In this document: positions 8,025 through 16,067 of the stretch, piece after piece | Layout of the letters: every line of letters starts with the position of its first letter | Numbering within the stretch: position 1 is the stretch's first letter | From: Ramlibacter sp. | GTDB lineage: Bacteria; Pseudomonadota; Gammaproteobacteria; Burkholderiales; Burkholderiaceae_C | Length of the DNA: 37,902 nt | Direction: 5' to 3' | Assembly: GCA_014376765.1 (NCBI GenBank) | Contig: JACMQX010000037.1 | Coordinates: 1-37,902, forward strand | Made by a program: the position numbers and the translations under genes | Notes under the pieces: generated by a model | What the model was told of the DNA's origin: nothing | Seen by the model: the letters and a program-made list of their open reading frames with translations, nothing else | The model's database searches: none

Positions 8025-8049
8025 GATTTCGGTATATAGAACTGAAATC
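8025..8049. promoter_or_regulatory. 25-bp dyad, candidate operator between yggX and sbp
   Basis: Arms GATTTCGGT (8025-8033) and ACTGAAATC (8041-8049) form an inverted repeat with one mismatch and a 7-nt AT-rich centre, ATATAGA. The dyad lies 53 bp from the yggX start and 84 bp from the sbp start and includes TATATAG as a possible -10 for sbp. The arm GATTTCAGT resembles GATTTATTAGT (cys operon) and GATTTGTTAGT (cysB). LysR-type binding is inferred. Confidence 0.5.
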
Positions 8050-8133
8050 TAATTCGTTCCTGTTTTCCGGGCTGCCTCCCAGAATCCGCCTCATCAACCA
8101 TTTTCCCTGATTGAACGGACCCAAAGGCAAACC

Positions 8134-9162
8134 ATGAACTCTCGCCGTGACTTTATCAAGATTCCCCTGGCCGCTACCCTTGCTGCCTCCTTGGCCCTGT
8201 CGGCCGTGCCGTCGTTCGCGCAACCCGCGCCTGTCACGCTGCTCAATGTTTCGTATGACCCGACGCGTGAGCTTTATATGGACTACAACGCGTCATTTGC
8301 CAAGTACTGGAAGGCCAAGTCCGGGCAGGACGTGAGTATCAAGCAGTCGCACGGGGGCTCAGGCAAGCAGGCCCGCTCCATCATCGACGGGCTGGACGCG
8401 GACGTGGCCACGCTCGCCTTGGCGGGCGATACCGATGCGCTCGCGAAGAACGGCGCCTGGCTCTCGCAAGACTGGCAAAAAAAGCTGCCGCAAAACTCCT
8501 CGCCCTACACCTCCACCATCGTGCTGGTGGTGCGTCAGGGCAACCCCAAGGGCATCAAGGACTGGGATGACCTGGTCAGGCCTGGCGTGAGCGTGATCAC
8601 CCCGAACCCCAAGACCTCGGGCGGCGCCCGCTGGAATTACCTGGCCGCGTGGGAATACGCCAAGCGCAAATTTGGTGGTGACGCCAAGGCCAAAGACTTC
8701 GTGGCCAGGCTCTACGGCAACGTGCCCATTCTTGACACCGGCGCGCGCGGCTCCACCATCACCTTCGCCCAGCGTGGGCAGGGCGATGTGCTGATTGCCT
8801 GGGAAAACGAGGCCTACCTGCTGGAAAAAGAATTCGGCGCGAAGTTTGATGTGGTTGCACCCTCGATCAGCATCCTGGCTGAGCCGGCCGTGGCAGTGGT
8901 CGACAAAAACGTCGACAGGAAGGGCACGCGGGCCGTGGCTGAGGAGTACCTCAAATACCTCTACAGCGAAGAAGGCCAGGACATTGCGGGCCGCAATTTC
9001 TACCGCCCGGCGGTGTCGCAGAAGGCGCAGGCCAAGTACGCGAAGCAGTTTGCCAAGCTGAACCTGTTCACCATCGACCAGGCCTTCGGCGGCTGGGCCA
9101 GGGCGGACAAGGAACACTTTGCCGACAACGGCAGCTTCGACCAGATCTATACGAAGAAATAG
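8134..9162 (+). CDS. sbp: Periplasmic sulfate-binding protein, twin-arginine signal
   Basis: The 342-residue substrate-binding component of a sulfate ABC transporter. The signal peptide carries SRRDFIK followed by a moderately hydrophobic Ala/Leu stretch ending near SFAQ, a good twin-arginine (Tat) motif. The sulfate-site motifs are those of enterobacterial Sbp: [23 protein letters not shown] and [12 protein letters not shown], the latter with the tryptophan that contacts sulfate in the known structure. No permease gene is adjacent; it presumably serves CysUWA about 5 kb downstream. The RBS AAAGG precedes the ATG at 8134. The candidate operator at 8025-8049 suggests sulfur control. Confidence 0.93.
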   Translation: MNSRRDFIKIPLAATLAASLALSAVPSFAQPAPVTLLNVSYDPTRELYMDYNASFAKYWKAKSGQDVSIKQSHGGSGKQARSIIDGLDADVATLALAGDTDALAKNGAWLSQDWQKKLPQNSSPYTSTIVLVVRQGNPKGIKDWDDLVRPGVSVITPNPKTSGGARWNYLAAWEYAKRKFGGDAKAKDFVARLYGNVPILDTGARGSTITFAQRGQGDVLIAWENEAYLLEKEFGAKFDVVAPSISILAEPAVAVVDKNVDRKGTRAVAEEYLKYLYSEEGQDIAGRNFYRPAVSQKAQAKYAKQFAKLNLFTIDQAFGGWARADKEHFADNGSFDQIYTKK

Positions 9163-9353
9163 ACGCTCCCCGAAACGCGCTCTCGCGCGTCTCCCCCCAC
9201 TGGGGCGCGCCACTGGCGGCCCGGCAAAGCCGGTTCCGCGGTGGCCCCGAAGGGTGTACACGCCGTAACGGGGCAAGTCCTACATGGCCGGCGTGCCAGC
9301 ATGCCCCATACTGTTTTCATGCCGCCGTGGGGCGGCGTTCTCAAGGAAACAGC
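9163..9353. other. Structured GC-rich intergenic region, no gene seen
   Basis: Three inverted repeats are visible: ACGCGC/GCGCGT directly after the sbp stop (9175-9190, 4-nt loop, no T-tract), CACGCCG/CGGCGTG (9259-9295, wide loop) and GCCGCC/GGCGGC (9321-9336, loop GTGG) just before the RBS of the hibernation-factor gene. No coding region or clear promoter is recognised. Confidence 0.5.
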
Positions 9354-9707
9354 ATGCAAGTACAGGTGAGCACCGACAAGAACATTGACGGCCGCGAGGC
9401 GCTGGAGCGCTGGGCGGAGACCGAGCTGGGCGAAAAGCTCGCGCATTTTCGCGCCGACATCACCCGGGTGGAAGTGCACCTGAGCGAGAACTCGAAAAAG
9501 GGCGAGGAAGACAGGCGCTGCGTGATGGAAGCGCGCATGGCCGCGCACCAGCCCATCGCAGTCAGCCACCACGCTCCGGGTCTGGACGAAGCGTTTCGCG
9601 GCGCGCTGTCCAAACTCAAGCATGCGCTGGACAGCACCACGGGACGAGAAAAGACCCATCGTGACAGAGAGTCGATCCGCCGTGACATTGAGTCGCCAGC
9701 GGTCTGA
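9354..9707 (+). CDS. HPF/RaiA family ribosome hibernation factor
   Basis: A 117-residue protein of the short HPF/YfiA (S30AE) family. It has the beta-strand pattern MQVQVSTDKNIDGREALERW...ITRVEVHLSENS, then RCVMEARMAAHQPIAVSHHAPGLDEAFRGALSKLKHAL, with a charged tail. Family members bind the 30S decoding channel and stabilise idle 70S or 100S ribosomes in stationary phase. The ATG at 9354 is supported by AAGGAAA (9343-9349). Sequence around the fold is somewhat divergent, so assignment to HPF versus RaiA is left open. Confidence 0.85.
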   Translation: MQVQVSTDKNIDGREALERWAETELGEKLAHFRADITRVEVHLSENSKKGEEDRRCVMEARMAAHQPIAVSHHAPGLDEAFRGALSKLKHALDSTTGREKTHRDRESIRRDIESPAV

Positions 9708-9743
9708 TTTTCCCCTGCACCTTCCCTGAATCGGCGGCCCGGC

Positions 9744-10181
9744 TTACCGGGTAATGGCCACCAGCACGCTACAAGGCGCGTGCTCAATGAGCGCGCCCGA
9801 TATGGCGCCTCTCCACCAGCGCGCCGCCCAGCTGTCCAGGTGCTTGTGGCCGACAACGATCAGGTCGGCCTCCATCTTGCGGGCATAGCGCGTGATCTCG
9901 TCCACGCTCTCGCCTGTGAGCACTTCGCCGCGGGCCTTGTGCCCCATGTTCAGCAGCCGCAGCAGGCCTTCGTCCAGGATGGCCTGGTAACGCGTTTTTT
10001 CCTGCTCGATCACGCGCGTGTCATACATGCCGCCCTCCAGTCCGATCAGGTCCATGTGGCGCGGCATCACCGCGACGAGGCTGACCTGCGCCTGGCTCCA
10101 ATAAGCCAGGTCGTGGCCGTCAAGCAGGGCTTTCTGGCCCGATTCGGAGCCGTCATAGGCCAGCAGGATTTTTTTGTACAT
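9744..10181 (-). CDS. Universal stress protein (UspA family)
   Basis: A 145-residue single-domain Usp protein: N-terminal MYKKILLAYDGSESGQKAL and C-terminal ADLIVVGHKHLDS...SGALIEHAPCSVLVA. Usp proteins are cytoplasmic dimers induced by stress, some binding ATP. The ATP-binding consensus G-x2-G-x9-G-(S/T) is altered here: GHKHLDS has His where the second Gly is expected and the segment ends RGAISGAL, so nucleotide binding is uncertain. The RBS GAGGTG precedes the ATG. It converges with the hibernation-factor gene, leaving only 36 bp between them. Confidence 0.92.
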   Translation of the reverse strand: MYKKILLAYDGSESGQKALLDGHDLAYWSQAQVSLVAVMPRHMDLIGLEGGMYDTRVIEQEKTRYQAILDEGLLRLLNMGHKARGEVLTGESVDEITRYARKMEADLIVVGHKHLDSWAARWWRGAISGALIEHAPCSVLVAITR

Positions 10182-10475
10182 CAGGCACCTCGCAAAAGGG
10201 GTCGGTCTTGGTGGTTATGCAAAAAGCATTCCATTTGGAGCATAGGTGCTCTGCAAATCACGCGCAAGGCGGTTGGCACGTAGGCGTTTTCGGGATCAGG
10301 CACGGCCTGTGTATGCAACTAGTCGACAAAAGTCAACAGCCTGTTGGCCGGTGTTGTATTTCACTTATTGAGTTATTTCCCACGCGGCGTAGAGTGATAA
10401 CAGATACAAGAGATACATATAGATGCAATCGGGGGCCCTGCAGTGCGGGCCTACCGTTAACTGGTGGAGCTGTAC
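10182..10475. other. Long intergenic region upstream of the exported peptidase-like gene
   Basis: About 290 bp between divergent genes without a supportable coding region. The right half (10340-10435) is distinctly AT-rich, with AGATACA twice (10402-10408, 10411-10417). It probably contains promoters for both genes, but no convincing -35/-10 pair was found. Confidence 0.4.
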
Positions 10476-11219
10476 ATGCACCTGAACATCTTTCGCGACG
10501 CGCTGACCGGCCTTCAAACCGTGCGGCCCTGGAGCGCCGGCTCTCTTGTCGTCCTCATGGCCTTGGTCAGCTCCGCAGCCCTTGCCGGGCCCCGCATTAC
10601 CGAACTCGAGCAGCGCTGGCTAACGGCCGGCGCCCCCGTGCTGGAGCATGCGCGGCAGGCGGGGCTGACGATCGACATCATCGTGCAGCCCAACGTCCAG
10701 CTGGATGTGTCTCCGCTCAGCATGGCATTCATCAATGGCCGCTGCAAACTGGTCCTGACCATGCGCGGCAACCCCATGGTGGAGCAGCACCTGGAGGGCG
10801 TTGCAGCGGCTTTGCACGAGGCCGTCATCGAGGCCATGGTCGCGCATGAAGTTGGCCACTGCTGGCGCCACAGCCAAGGCTCTTGGCGCTTCCTGCCTGC
10901 CGGATTCGCCGCGCCCCAGACGACCAACTCACTTTCGGGCGGAAGCAGCCGCTTGCTGCGCGACGCAGACTACAAACGCCGCGAAGAAGGCTTTGCCGAC
11001 CTGGTGGCCTTGGCCTGGACGCACAGCCGCCGCCCCGCGCAGTACCGGCAGGTGCATGCCTGGCTCGCAGGCGAACGCGAAGATGGGAGTTCCGGCAGCG
11101 CGCATGACACGGCGGTCTGGGTGCAGCTGGCCCGCGATTACGCGGTGTTTGGCGCGGGCAACCTGTTCGAGCAGGCGCAGCGGCCTTGGGAGGCCGGGCT
11201 GCTTCACGCCTACGATTGA
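10476..11219 (+). CDS. Putative exported zinc metallopeptidase (HEVGH), otherwise unrecognised
   Basis: A 247-residue protein with an N-terminal signal sequence or anchor (GSLVVLMALVSSAALA, residues 22-37). H124-E125-V-G-H128 in MVAHEVGHCW fits the zincin HExxH motif, and REEGFADLVALAW (169-181) supplies a second acidic helix like the third-ligand ExxxD of gluzincins. Residues 60-120 form an alpha/beta region with one Cys. I cannot place it in a named peptidase family, and substrate is unknown. The ATG at 10476 is preceded by GGAG at suitable spacing; an in-frame GTG at 10464 is less likely. A 9-bp tandem repeat follows the stop immediately. Confidence 0.72.
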   Translation: MHLNIFRDALTGLQTVRPWSAGSLVVLMALVSSAALAGPRITELEQRWLTAGAPVLEHARQAGLTIDIIVQPNVQLDVSPLSMAFINGRCKLVLTMRGNPMVEQHLEGVAAALHEAVIEAMVAHEVGHCWRHSQGSWRFLPAGFAAPQTTNSLSGGSSRLLRDADYKRREEGFADLVALAWTHSRRPAQYRQVHAWLAGEREDGSSGSAHDTAVWVQLARDYAVFGAGNLFEQAQRPWEAGLLHAYD

Positions 11220-11220
11220 G

Positions 11221-11256
11221 CCCCTTGCGCCCCTTGCGCCCCTTGCGCCCCTTGCG
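11221..11256 (+). repeat. Four tandem copies of CCCCTTGCG
   Basis: Perfect 9-bp unit x4 (11221-11256), starting two bases after the stop of the HEVGH gene; a partial continuation follows. Between convergent genes; copy number may vary between strains. Confidence 0.95.
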
Positions 11257-11289
11257 CATTCTCGGCATTTTGGCCCTGCGCGTGCGCGA

Positions 11290-12153
11290 TCACACGGTCC
11301 GGCGCATTCTTGCCTCGGCCACCACCACCCCCAACCCGGCCAGGCAAATCAGCCCGATGCCGATCCAGCTGGTGGGACCGGGCAGTTGCCCAAACACCAG
11401 CCACCCCAGTGCAGCCGCAGATGCGATCTGCAGGTAGCTGAAGGGCGCCAGCAAGGTCGCCGGACTGCGGCGAAAGGCGGCAATCTGCAGCCAGTGGCCA
11501 AGAAAGCCGGAAAGGCCGGTTGACAGCAGCAACGCCCACTGCCAGCCGGGCAGGTCTGGCGCCTGCCAGAACCAGGGCAGGGCCAGCGTCAGCGCAATCG
11601 TGCCAAACAGGCCGCCGTAGTAGTTGGTGGTGAGCGGGTCGTCATGGGCGACGCGGCGCGTAGCCACCTGAAACAGTGCAAAGCACAGGGCACTGAGCAA
11701 ACCAAGACCCACGCCCACCGGGTCCAGTTGCGCGCCCGGCCGCACGACGATCAGCATCCCCGCAAACCCTGCAGCCACGCCCAGCCAGCGGTGCAGGCGG
11801 TGCGGCTCATGCAGCAGCCAGGGCGCCATGGCCATCAGGAAAAGCGGGGCAAGAAAGTTCATTGCCGTGCCCTCGGCCAGCGGCAAGCGGCCCAGCACAG
11901 AGAAAAACAGCACGGTGGTGAGGATCATCATCAGCCCGCGCACCATCTGCCGGGGCAGGGACCGGGTGTTGAATATCGCGCGGCCGCGCGTTGGCAGCAC
12001 CACGGCGGTCATGAGAACGGTGTGCACCGCGTAGCGCACCCAGGCGACCATCAGCACCGGCACGCCCGCCATGACCAGCAGCTTGCCTGATGCGTCCAGT
12101 GAGGACAGCATCCACAGGCCTGCAATGTGCAGCAGGATGCCCCTCTGATTCAT
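11290..12153 (-). CDS. DMT-superfamily (EamA) inner-membrane transporter
   Basis: A 287-residue protein with ten predicted hydrophobic segments arranged as two EamA repeats (for example LPLAEGTAMNFLAPLFLMAM in the first and GLSGFLGHWLQIAAF in the second). EamA proteins usually export metabolites such as amino acids; the substrate here is unknown. Its ATG overlaps the thioredoxin-like gene stop by 4 bp (ATGA), so the two are translationally coupled. A short C-terminal basic tail (ARMRRTV) is cytoplasmic. Confidence 0.9.
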   Translation of the reverse strand: MNQRGILLHIAGLWMLSSLDASGKLLVMAGVPVLMVAWVRYAVHTVLMTAVVLPTRGRAIFNTRSLPRQMVRGLMMILTTVLFFSVLGRLPLAEGTAMNFLAPLFLMAMAPWLLHEPHRLHRWLGVAAGFAGMLIVVRPGAQLDPVGVGLGLLSALCFALFQVATRRVAHDDPLTTNYYGGLFGTIALTLALPWFWQAPDLPGWQWALLLSTGLSGFLGHWLQIAAFRRSPATLLAPFSYLQIASAAALGWLVFGQLPGPTSWIGIGLICLAGLGVVVAEARMRRTV

Positions 12154-12533
12154 GGCTTGCGTGCAGCCAGCTGCTTCACCAGGGCGTGCAGTGTGTCTTG
12201 CAGTGCTGCGTCATGCAGGGCGGGGGGCGGCCTGTCCATGCAGCTGCGCAGAAGGCGGTCAAGTGTTTCGGGCCGGGGGGTCAGGGGGCCGTAGAAAACC
12301 GGCTGGTAGTTGACGGCGACCAGCAGGGTCGGGAAGTCGTTGATGTCCAGCGAATCAACAATGTCGGCCTCGTCCTCAATATCGACCCAGATGAATTGCG
12401 TGGGCGCAAAGCGCGCGGCAGCCTGCGTGAAGGTCTCGCGGTAGTCGCGGCAAACGCCGCACCATTGGGCGCAAAGGCATACGACGAGGGTTACGCTGCC
12501 TGCTTGGCGCTGGGTGTCGGTTAATTCGGGCAT
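12150..12533 (-). CDS. Thioredoxin-like protein with WCGVC active site
   Basis: A 127-residue cytoplasmic protein with a thioredoxin fold: the active site W24-C25-G-V-C28 follows strand SVTLVVCLCA, and FPTLL contains the cis-Pro. Two extra cysteines (C19, C21) precede the active site and one (about C98) lies in the C-terminal helix. GV between the active cysteines differs from the GP of classical thioredoxin, so redox potential may differ. No signal peptide. First gene of a two-gene unit with the DMT transporter. Confidence 0.88.
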   Translation of the reverse strand: MPELTDTQRQAGSVTLVVCLCAQWCGVCRDYRETFTQAAARFAPTQFIWVDIEDEADIVDSLDINDFPTLLVAVNYQPVFYGPLTPRPETLDRLLRSCMDRPPPALHDAALQDTLHALVKQLAARKP

Positions 12534-12669
12534 GCGTGATCATCCCAAACTTTTTGGGAGGGCAGGCTGTGGCGGATTGTTGTGCGGGGAGTCCTGTTAG
12601 GTCTGGAATGCATAAGGTACCAACAATACAGTCGTTGGGTTTGGGTCCACCGGTCCCGACAATACTTGG
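12534..12669. other. Divergent intergenic region with a short hairpin
   Basis: CCCAAA/TTTGGG with a 3-nt loop (12544-12558) sits 11 bp before the thioredoxin-like start, so it would lie in that gene's leader. CCAAC/GTTGG (12620-12638) lies on the hydrolase side. No clear promoter; GCATAAGG (12610-12617) shares GCATAAG with the cys operon promoter region. Confidence 0.35.
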
Positions 12670-13236
12670 ATGGACATCATCATCGTTCCGGGCTGGCGGG
12701 ATTCAGGGCCGGGCCACTGGCAGAGCCTGTGGCCCGCGCGGCTGCTGGCTGCGCGCCGCGTCGTGCAGGACGACTGGATTTCTCCAACGCGTGAAGCCTG
12801 GGTCGCAGCCTTGACCCGTGAGATTCTTGCGTCTGCGAGGCCGGTTGTGATCGCCGCGCACAGCCTGGGCTGCATGGCAACGGCGCATCTTCCGGCTGCA
12901 GTTGCAGCGCGGATTGCGGGCGCGCTGCTGGTCGCACCGGCTGACCCTGAGCGCCGCGCCGTCCTCCAGGAATTCGCGCCCGTGCCGTTTGGCAAATTGC
13001 CCTACCGCAGCGTGCTGGTGGCCAGCGGCAATGACCCGTATTGCCCTGTCAGGCTGGCTGGCGCCTATGCCCGCGCCTGGGGTAGCGAGTTTGTGCTACT
13101 GAACGAAGCTGGCCACATCAATATTGAATCAGGTCACGGGGAATGGCCCCTGGACCTGGCCCTTTTGCAATCACTCACCGGGGACGCCGGCCTCGGTCTC
13201 TCGCCGACCCCAACAACAACACTGGAAACCGCATGA
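12670..13236 (+). CDS. RBBP9/YdeN-type alpha/beta hydrolase, coupled to cysP
   Basis: A 188-residue single-domain serine hydrolase of the RBBP9/YdeN family. It starts MDIIIVPGWRDSGPGHWQ and has nucleophile elbow H64-S65-L-G, acid D122 (ASGNDPYC) and H149 (EAGHIN), so the catalytic triad appears intact. Substrates of bacterial members are largely unknown. The stop overlaps the cysP start as ATGA (13233-13236), so it is the first gene of the sulfate/thiosulfate importer operon. That suggests, but does not show, a role such as ester cleavage in sulfur nutrition. No strong Shine-Dalgarno sequence precedes the ATG. Confidence 0.88.
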   Translation: MDIIIVPGWRDSGPGHWQSLWPARLLAARRVVQDDWISPTREAWVAALTREILASARPVVIAAHSLGCMATAHLPAAVAARIAGALLVAPADPERRAVLQEFAPVPFGKLPYRSVLVASGNDPYCPVRLAGAYARAWGSEFVLLNEAGHINIESGHGEWPLDLALLQSLTGDAGLGLSPTPTTTLETA

Positions 13237-14225
13237 CTCCCCGTATCAAGATCCTCCTCGCCTCGATTGCCCTTGCCACCAGCGGCATGGCACCCGCGCA
13301 AACCCTGCTCAACGCTTCGTATGACGTGGCCCGCGAGTTCTACAAGGACTACAACGCAGCCTTCGTCGCGAATTACAAAAAGACGACCGGCAAGGACCTG
13401 AAGATAGACCAGTCACATGGTGGTTCCAGCGCACAGGCGCGGGCCGTCAATGACGGTCTGGATGCCGATGTGGTGACCATGAACACCACGACCGACATCG
13501 AATTTCTTGCCTCCACCGGCGTTGTCGCCAAGGACTGGGCCAAGCGCTTTCCCAACGACGCATCGCCCACCACGTCCACCATGCTGTTCCTGGTGCGCAA
13601 TGGCAACCCCAAGGGCATCAAGGACTGGGCTGATTTGATCAAGCCCGGCGTGCAGGTGGTGGTGGTCAACCCCAAGACGGGTGGCAACGGGCGCTATGCG
13701 TACCTGGCTGCCTGGGGGCATGTGCTCGAAGCCGGCGGCACCGAGGCCCAGGCAGCAGAATTCGTGAAGAAGCTTTACGCCAACGTGCCGGTGCTGGGCA
13801 AGGGCGGCCGTGATGCGACGACGATATTCCTGCAGCGCAATACGGGTGACGTGCTCGTGACCTTTGAATCAGAGGTGATCTCCATCGACCGCGAGTTTGG
13901 CGCCGGCAAGGTAGACGCCGTCTACCCCGCGTCCAGCATCGTGGCGGAAAACCCCGTCGCTGTGGTGGAACGCACCGTCGCCAAAAAGGGTTCTGGCGAG
14001 TTGGCGCGCGCCTACCTCAACTATCTGTACTCAGATGAGGCGCAGGAAATTGCGGCCAAGCATGCCCTGCGGCCCCGTTCTGCAGCCATCCTCAAAAAAT
14101 ACGCCGATACCTTCAAGCCGCTGAAGCTCTTCACGGTCGGCAAGTATTTCGGTTCGCTGAGTCAGGCACAAAAGGTGCATTTCAACGACGGCGGGCAGTT
14201 CGACAAAATCTACACCGTCAAGTAA
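13233..14225 (+). CDS. cysP: Sulfate/thiosulfate-binding protein, CysP-like
   Basis: A 330-residue periplasmic binding protein with a Sec signal peptide (MTPRIKILLASIALATSGMAPAQ). It is a paralogue of the upstream Sbp but differs at the ligand site: TGGNGRYAYLAAW replaces [13 protein letters not shown], and DVLVTFESEV replaces [10 protein letters not shown], so phenylalanine stands where Sbp has its sulfate-contacting tryptophan. FESE is what I recall for enterobacterial CysP (thiosulfate-binding), and the order cysP-cysU-cysW-cysA matches E. coli. The ATG at 13233 overlaps the hydrolase stop; the stop abuts the cysU start with no spacer. Confidence 0.92.
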   Translation: MTPRIKILLASIALATSGMAPAQTLLNASYDVAREFYKDYNAAFVANYKKTTGKDLKIDQSHGGSSAQARAVNDGLDADVVTMNTTTDIEFLASTGVVAKDWAKRFPNDASPTTSTMLFLVRNGNPKGIKDWADLIKPGVQVVVVNPKTGGNGRYAYLAAWGHVLEAGGTEAQAAEFVKKLYANVPVLGKGGRDATTIFLQRNTGDVLVTFESEVISIDREFGAGKVDAVYPASSIVAENPVAVVERTVAKKGSGELARAYLNYLYSDEAQEIAAKHALRPRSAAILKKYADTFKPLKLFTVGKYFGSLSQAQKVHFNDGGQFDKIYTVK

Positions 14226-15098
14226 ATGAGCGCTGCAATTTCCATCGCCTTGCCGGCCGCAGCAGGTACGCCGCGCGCGAGCCGGCGCGTGCTGCCCGGC
14301 TTCAAGCTCACGCTGGGCTACACGCTGTTCTATTTGTCGCTGATCGTGCTGATCCCGCTGTCAGCGCTGATCTTCAAGACTTTCTCCCTGAGTTGGGATC
14401 AGTTCTGGAGCGCCATCAGCGGGCCCCGTGTCATGGCCTCATACCGGCTGACATTCGGTGCGTCGTTGTTTGCTGCGCTGGTCAATGTGGTGTTCGGCCT
14501 GCTGGTGGCCTGGGTGCTGGTGCGCTACAGCTTTCCGGGAAAAAAGATCGTCGACGCGCTGGTGGACCTGCCGTTTGCCTTGCCCACCGCCGTGGCTGGC
14601 ATCTCGCTCACCGCCTTGCTGGCGGGCAATGGCTGGCTGGGGCAGTACCTGGAGCCCATGGGCATCAAGCTGGCCTTCACCCCGGCCGGTGTGGTGATCG
14701 CGCTGATCTTCATCGGCCTTCCGTTTGTGGTGCGCACCGTGCAGCCCGTGCTGGAAGACGCCGAGAAAGAACTTGAGGAGGCCGCTACGTCACTGGGTGC
14801 CTCGCGTTTACAGACCTTCATCCGCGTGATCCTGCCGTCTATCGCCCCCGCCTTGCTAACCGGTTTTGCCATGGCTTTTGCCCGCGCCATTGGCGAGTAC
14901 GGCTCGGTCATCTTTATCGCGGGTAACGTCCCCATGGTGTCCGAGATCACGCCGCTCATCATCATCGGCAAGCTGGAGCAGTACGACTATGCGGGCGCCA
15001 CTGCCGTGGCGCTTGTCATGCTGGTCATTTCGTTTGTGCTGCTGCTGGTGGTCAATGGCCTGCAGACCTGGCAGCGCAAACATTCGGGGGGCGTATGA
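14226..15098 (+). CDS. cysU: Sulfate/thiosulfate ABC transporter permease CysU (CysT)
   Basis: A 290-residue inner-membrane permease with about six membrane spans and the EAA loop that docks to Cys[21 protein letters not shown], where G precedes the docking helix. The start codon directly follows the cysP TAA, so ribosomes probably reinitiate. Its stop overlaps the cysW ATG by 4 bp. It forms the translocation pore with CysW. Confidence 0.95.
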   Translation: MSAAISIALPAAAGTPRASRRVLPGFKLTLGYTLFYLSLIVLIPLSALIFKTFSLSWDQFWSAISGPRVMASYRLTFGASLFAALVNVVFGLLVAWVLVRYSFPGKKIVDALVDLPFALPTAVAGISLTALLAGNGWLGQYLEPMGIKLAFTPAGVVIALIFIGLPFVVRTVQPVLEDAEKELEEAATSLGASRLQTFIRVILPSIAPALLTGFAMAFARAIGEYGSVIFIAGNVPMVSEITPLIIIGKLEQYDYAGATAVALVMLVISFVLLLVVNGLQTWQRKHSGGV

Positions 15099-16051
15099 GC
15101 GCAGCTGCAGCCACGCGGCGCGCCCGCGCTGGCACCACCGAGGCGCCCTGGGTACGCTACACGCTCATCAGCGTGGCGCTGGCCTTCATGTTCCTGTTCC
15201 TCGTGTTGCCTTTGGCAGCGGTATTCACCGAGGCGCTGCGCAAGGGGCTGGAGGCCTACCTCACCGCGCTCAAGGAACCAGACGCATGGTCCGCCATCCG
15301 GCTGACCCTGATCACCGCTGCCATTACGGTGCCGCTCAACCTCGTCTTTGGCGTGGCTGCGGCCTGGGCGATTGCCAAGTACGACTTTCGAGGCAAGTCC
15401 TTTCTCACCACACTGATTGACCTGCCGTTTTCCGTATCGCCCGTTGTGGCGGGCCTGATCTATGTGCTGATGTTCGGCGCGCAGGGCTGGTTCGGACCCT
15501 GGCTTGCGGCGCATGACATCAAGATCATCTTCGCCATCCCGGGCATTGTGCTGGCCACCATTTTTGTGACCTTCCCCTTCATCGCGCGAGAGTTGATCCC
15601 GCTGATGCAGGCGCAGGGCAGCGAGGAAGAGCAGGCTGCCATTGTGCTGGGCGCCACTGGCTGGCAAACCTTCTGGTATGTCACCCTGCCCAACATCAAG
15701 TGGGCCCTGATCTACGGCGTGATCCTGTGCAACGCGCGTGCAATGGGGGAGTTTGGCGCTGTGTCGGTGGTGTCCGGCCATATCCGGGGCCAGACCAACA
15801 CCATGCCGCTGCATGTGGAAATCCTTTACAACGAATACCAGTCAGTTGCTGCCTTTGCAGTGGCTTCACTGCTGGCGCTGCTGGCTCTGGTGACGCTGGT
15901 GATCAAGTCGGTGGCGCAGTGGCGGCAGGAGCGCGAGCAGAAGGCGGCTGGCAACGCCTCACCGGAAAGGCCGCTTGCTGCCGAGGGGGCACTACCTGGC
16001 GCGAAGGCCACGGCGGCCACTGTCATCAACATGCCGGCCCCGGCCCGCTGA
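15095..16051 (+). CDS. cysW: Sulfate/thiosulfate ABC transporter permease CysW
   Basis: A 318-residue permease, second half of the CysUW pore. Hydrophobic segments are regular, and the EAA-like loop reads [20 protein letters not shown]. It is longer than E. coli CysW (291) owing to a C-terminal Ala/Gly/Pro-rich tail of about 45 residues after [15 protein letters not shown], which is probably unstructured and cytoplasmic. The start overlaps the cysU stop (ATGA), and cysA follows after 16 bp. Confidence 0.95.
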   Translation: MSAAAATRRARAGTTEAPWVRYTLISVALAFMFLFLVLPLAAVFTEALRKGLEAYLTALKEPDAWSAIRLTLITAAITVPLNLVFGVAAAWAIAKYDFRGKSFLTTLIDLPFSVSPVVAGLIYVLMFGAQGWFGPWLAAHDIKIIFAIPGIVLATIFVTFPFIARELIPLMQAQGSEEEQAAIVLGATGWQTFWYVTLPNIKWALIYGVILCNARAMGEFGAVSVVSGHIRGQTNTMPLHVEILYNEYQSVAAFAVASLLALLALVTLVIKSVAQWRQEREQKAAGNASPERPLAAEGALPGAKATAATVINMPAPAR

Positions 16052-16067
16052 CCTGAGAAAGCCCATC

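Noticed and set aside
10391..10430. AGATACA repeats as a promoter or iteron set
   Set aside because: Only two copies and no aligned -35/-10 pair; too weak to call.
11221..11256. Tandem CCCCTTGCG as CRISPR or plasmid iteron
   Set aside because: No spacers between units, only four copies, and no replication or Cas genes nearby.
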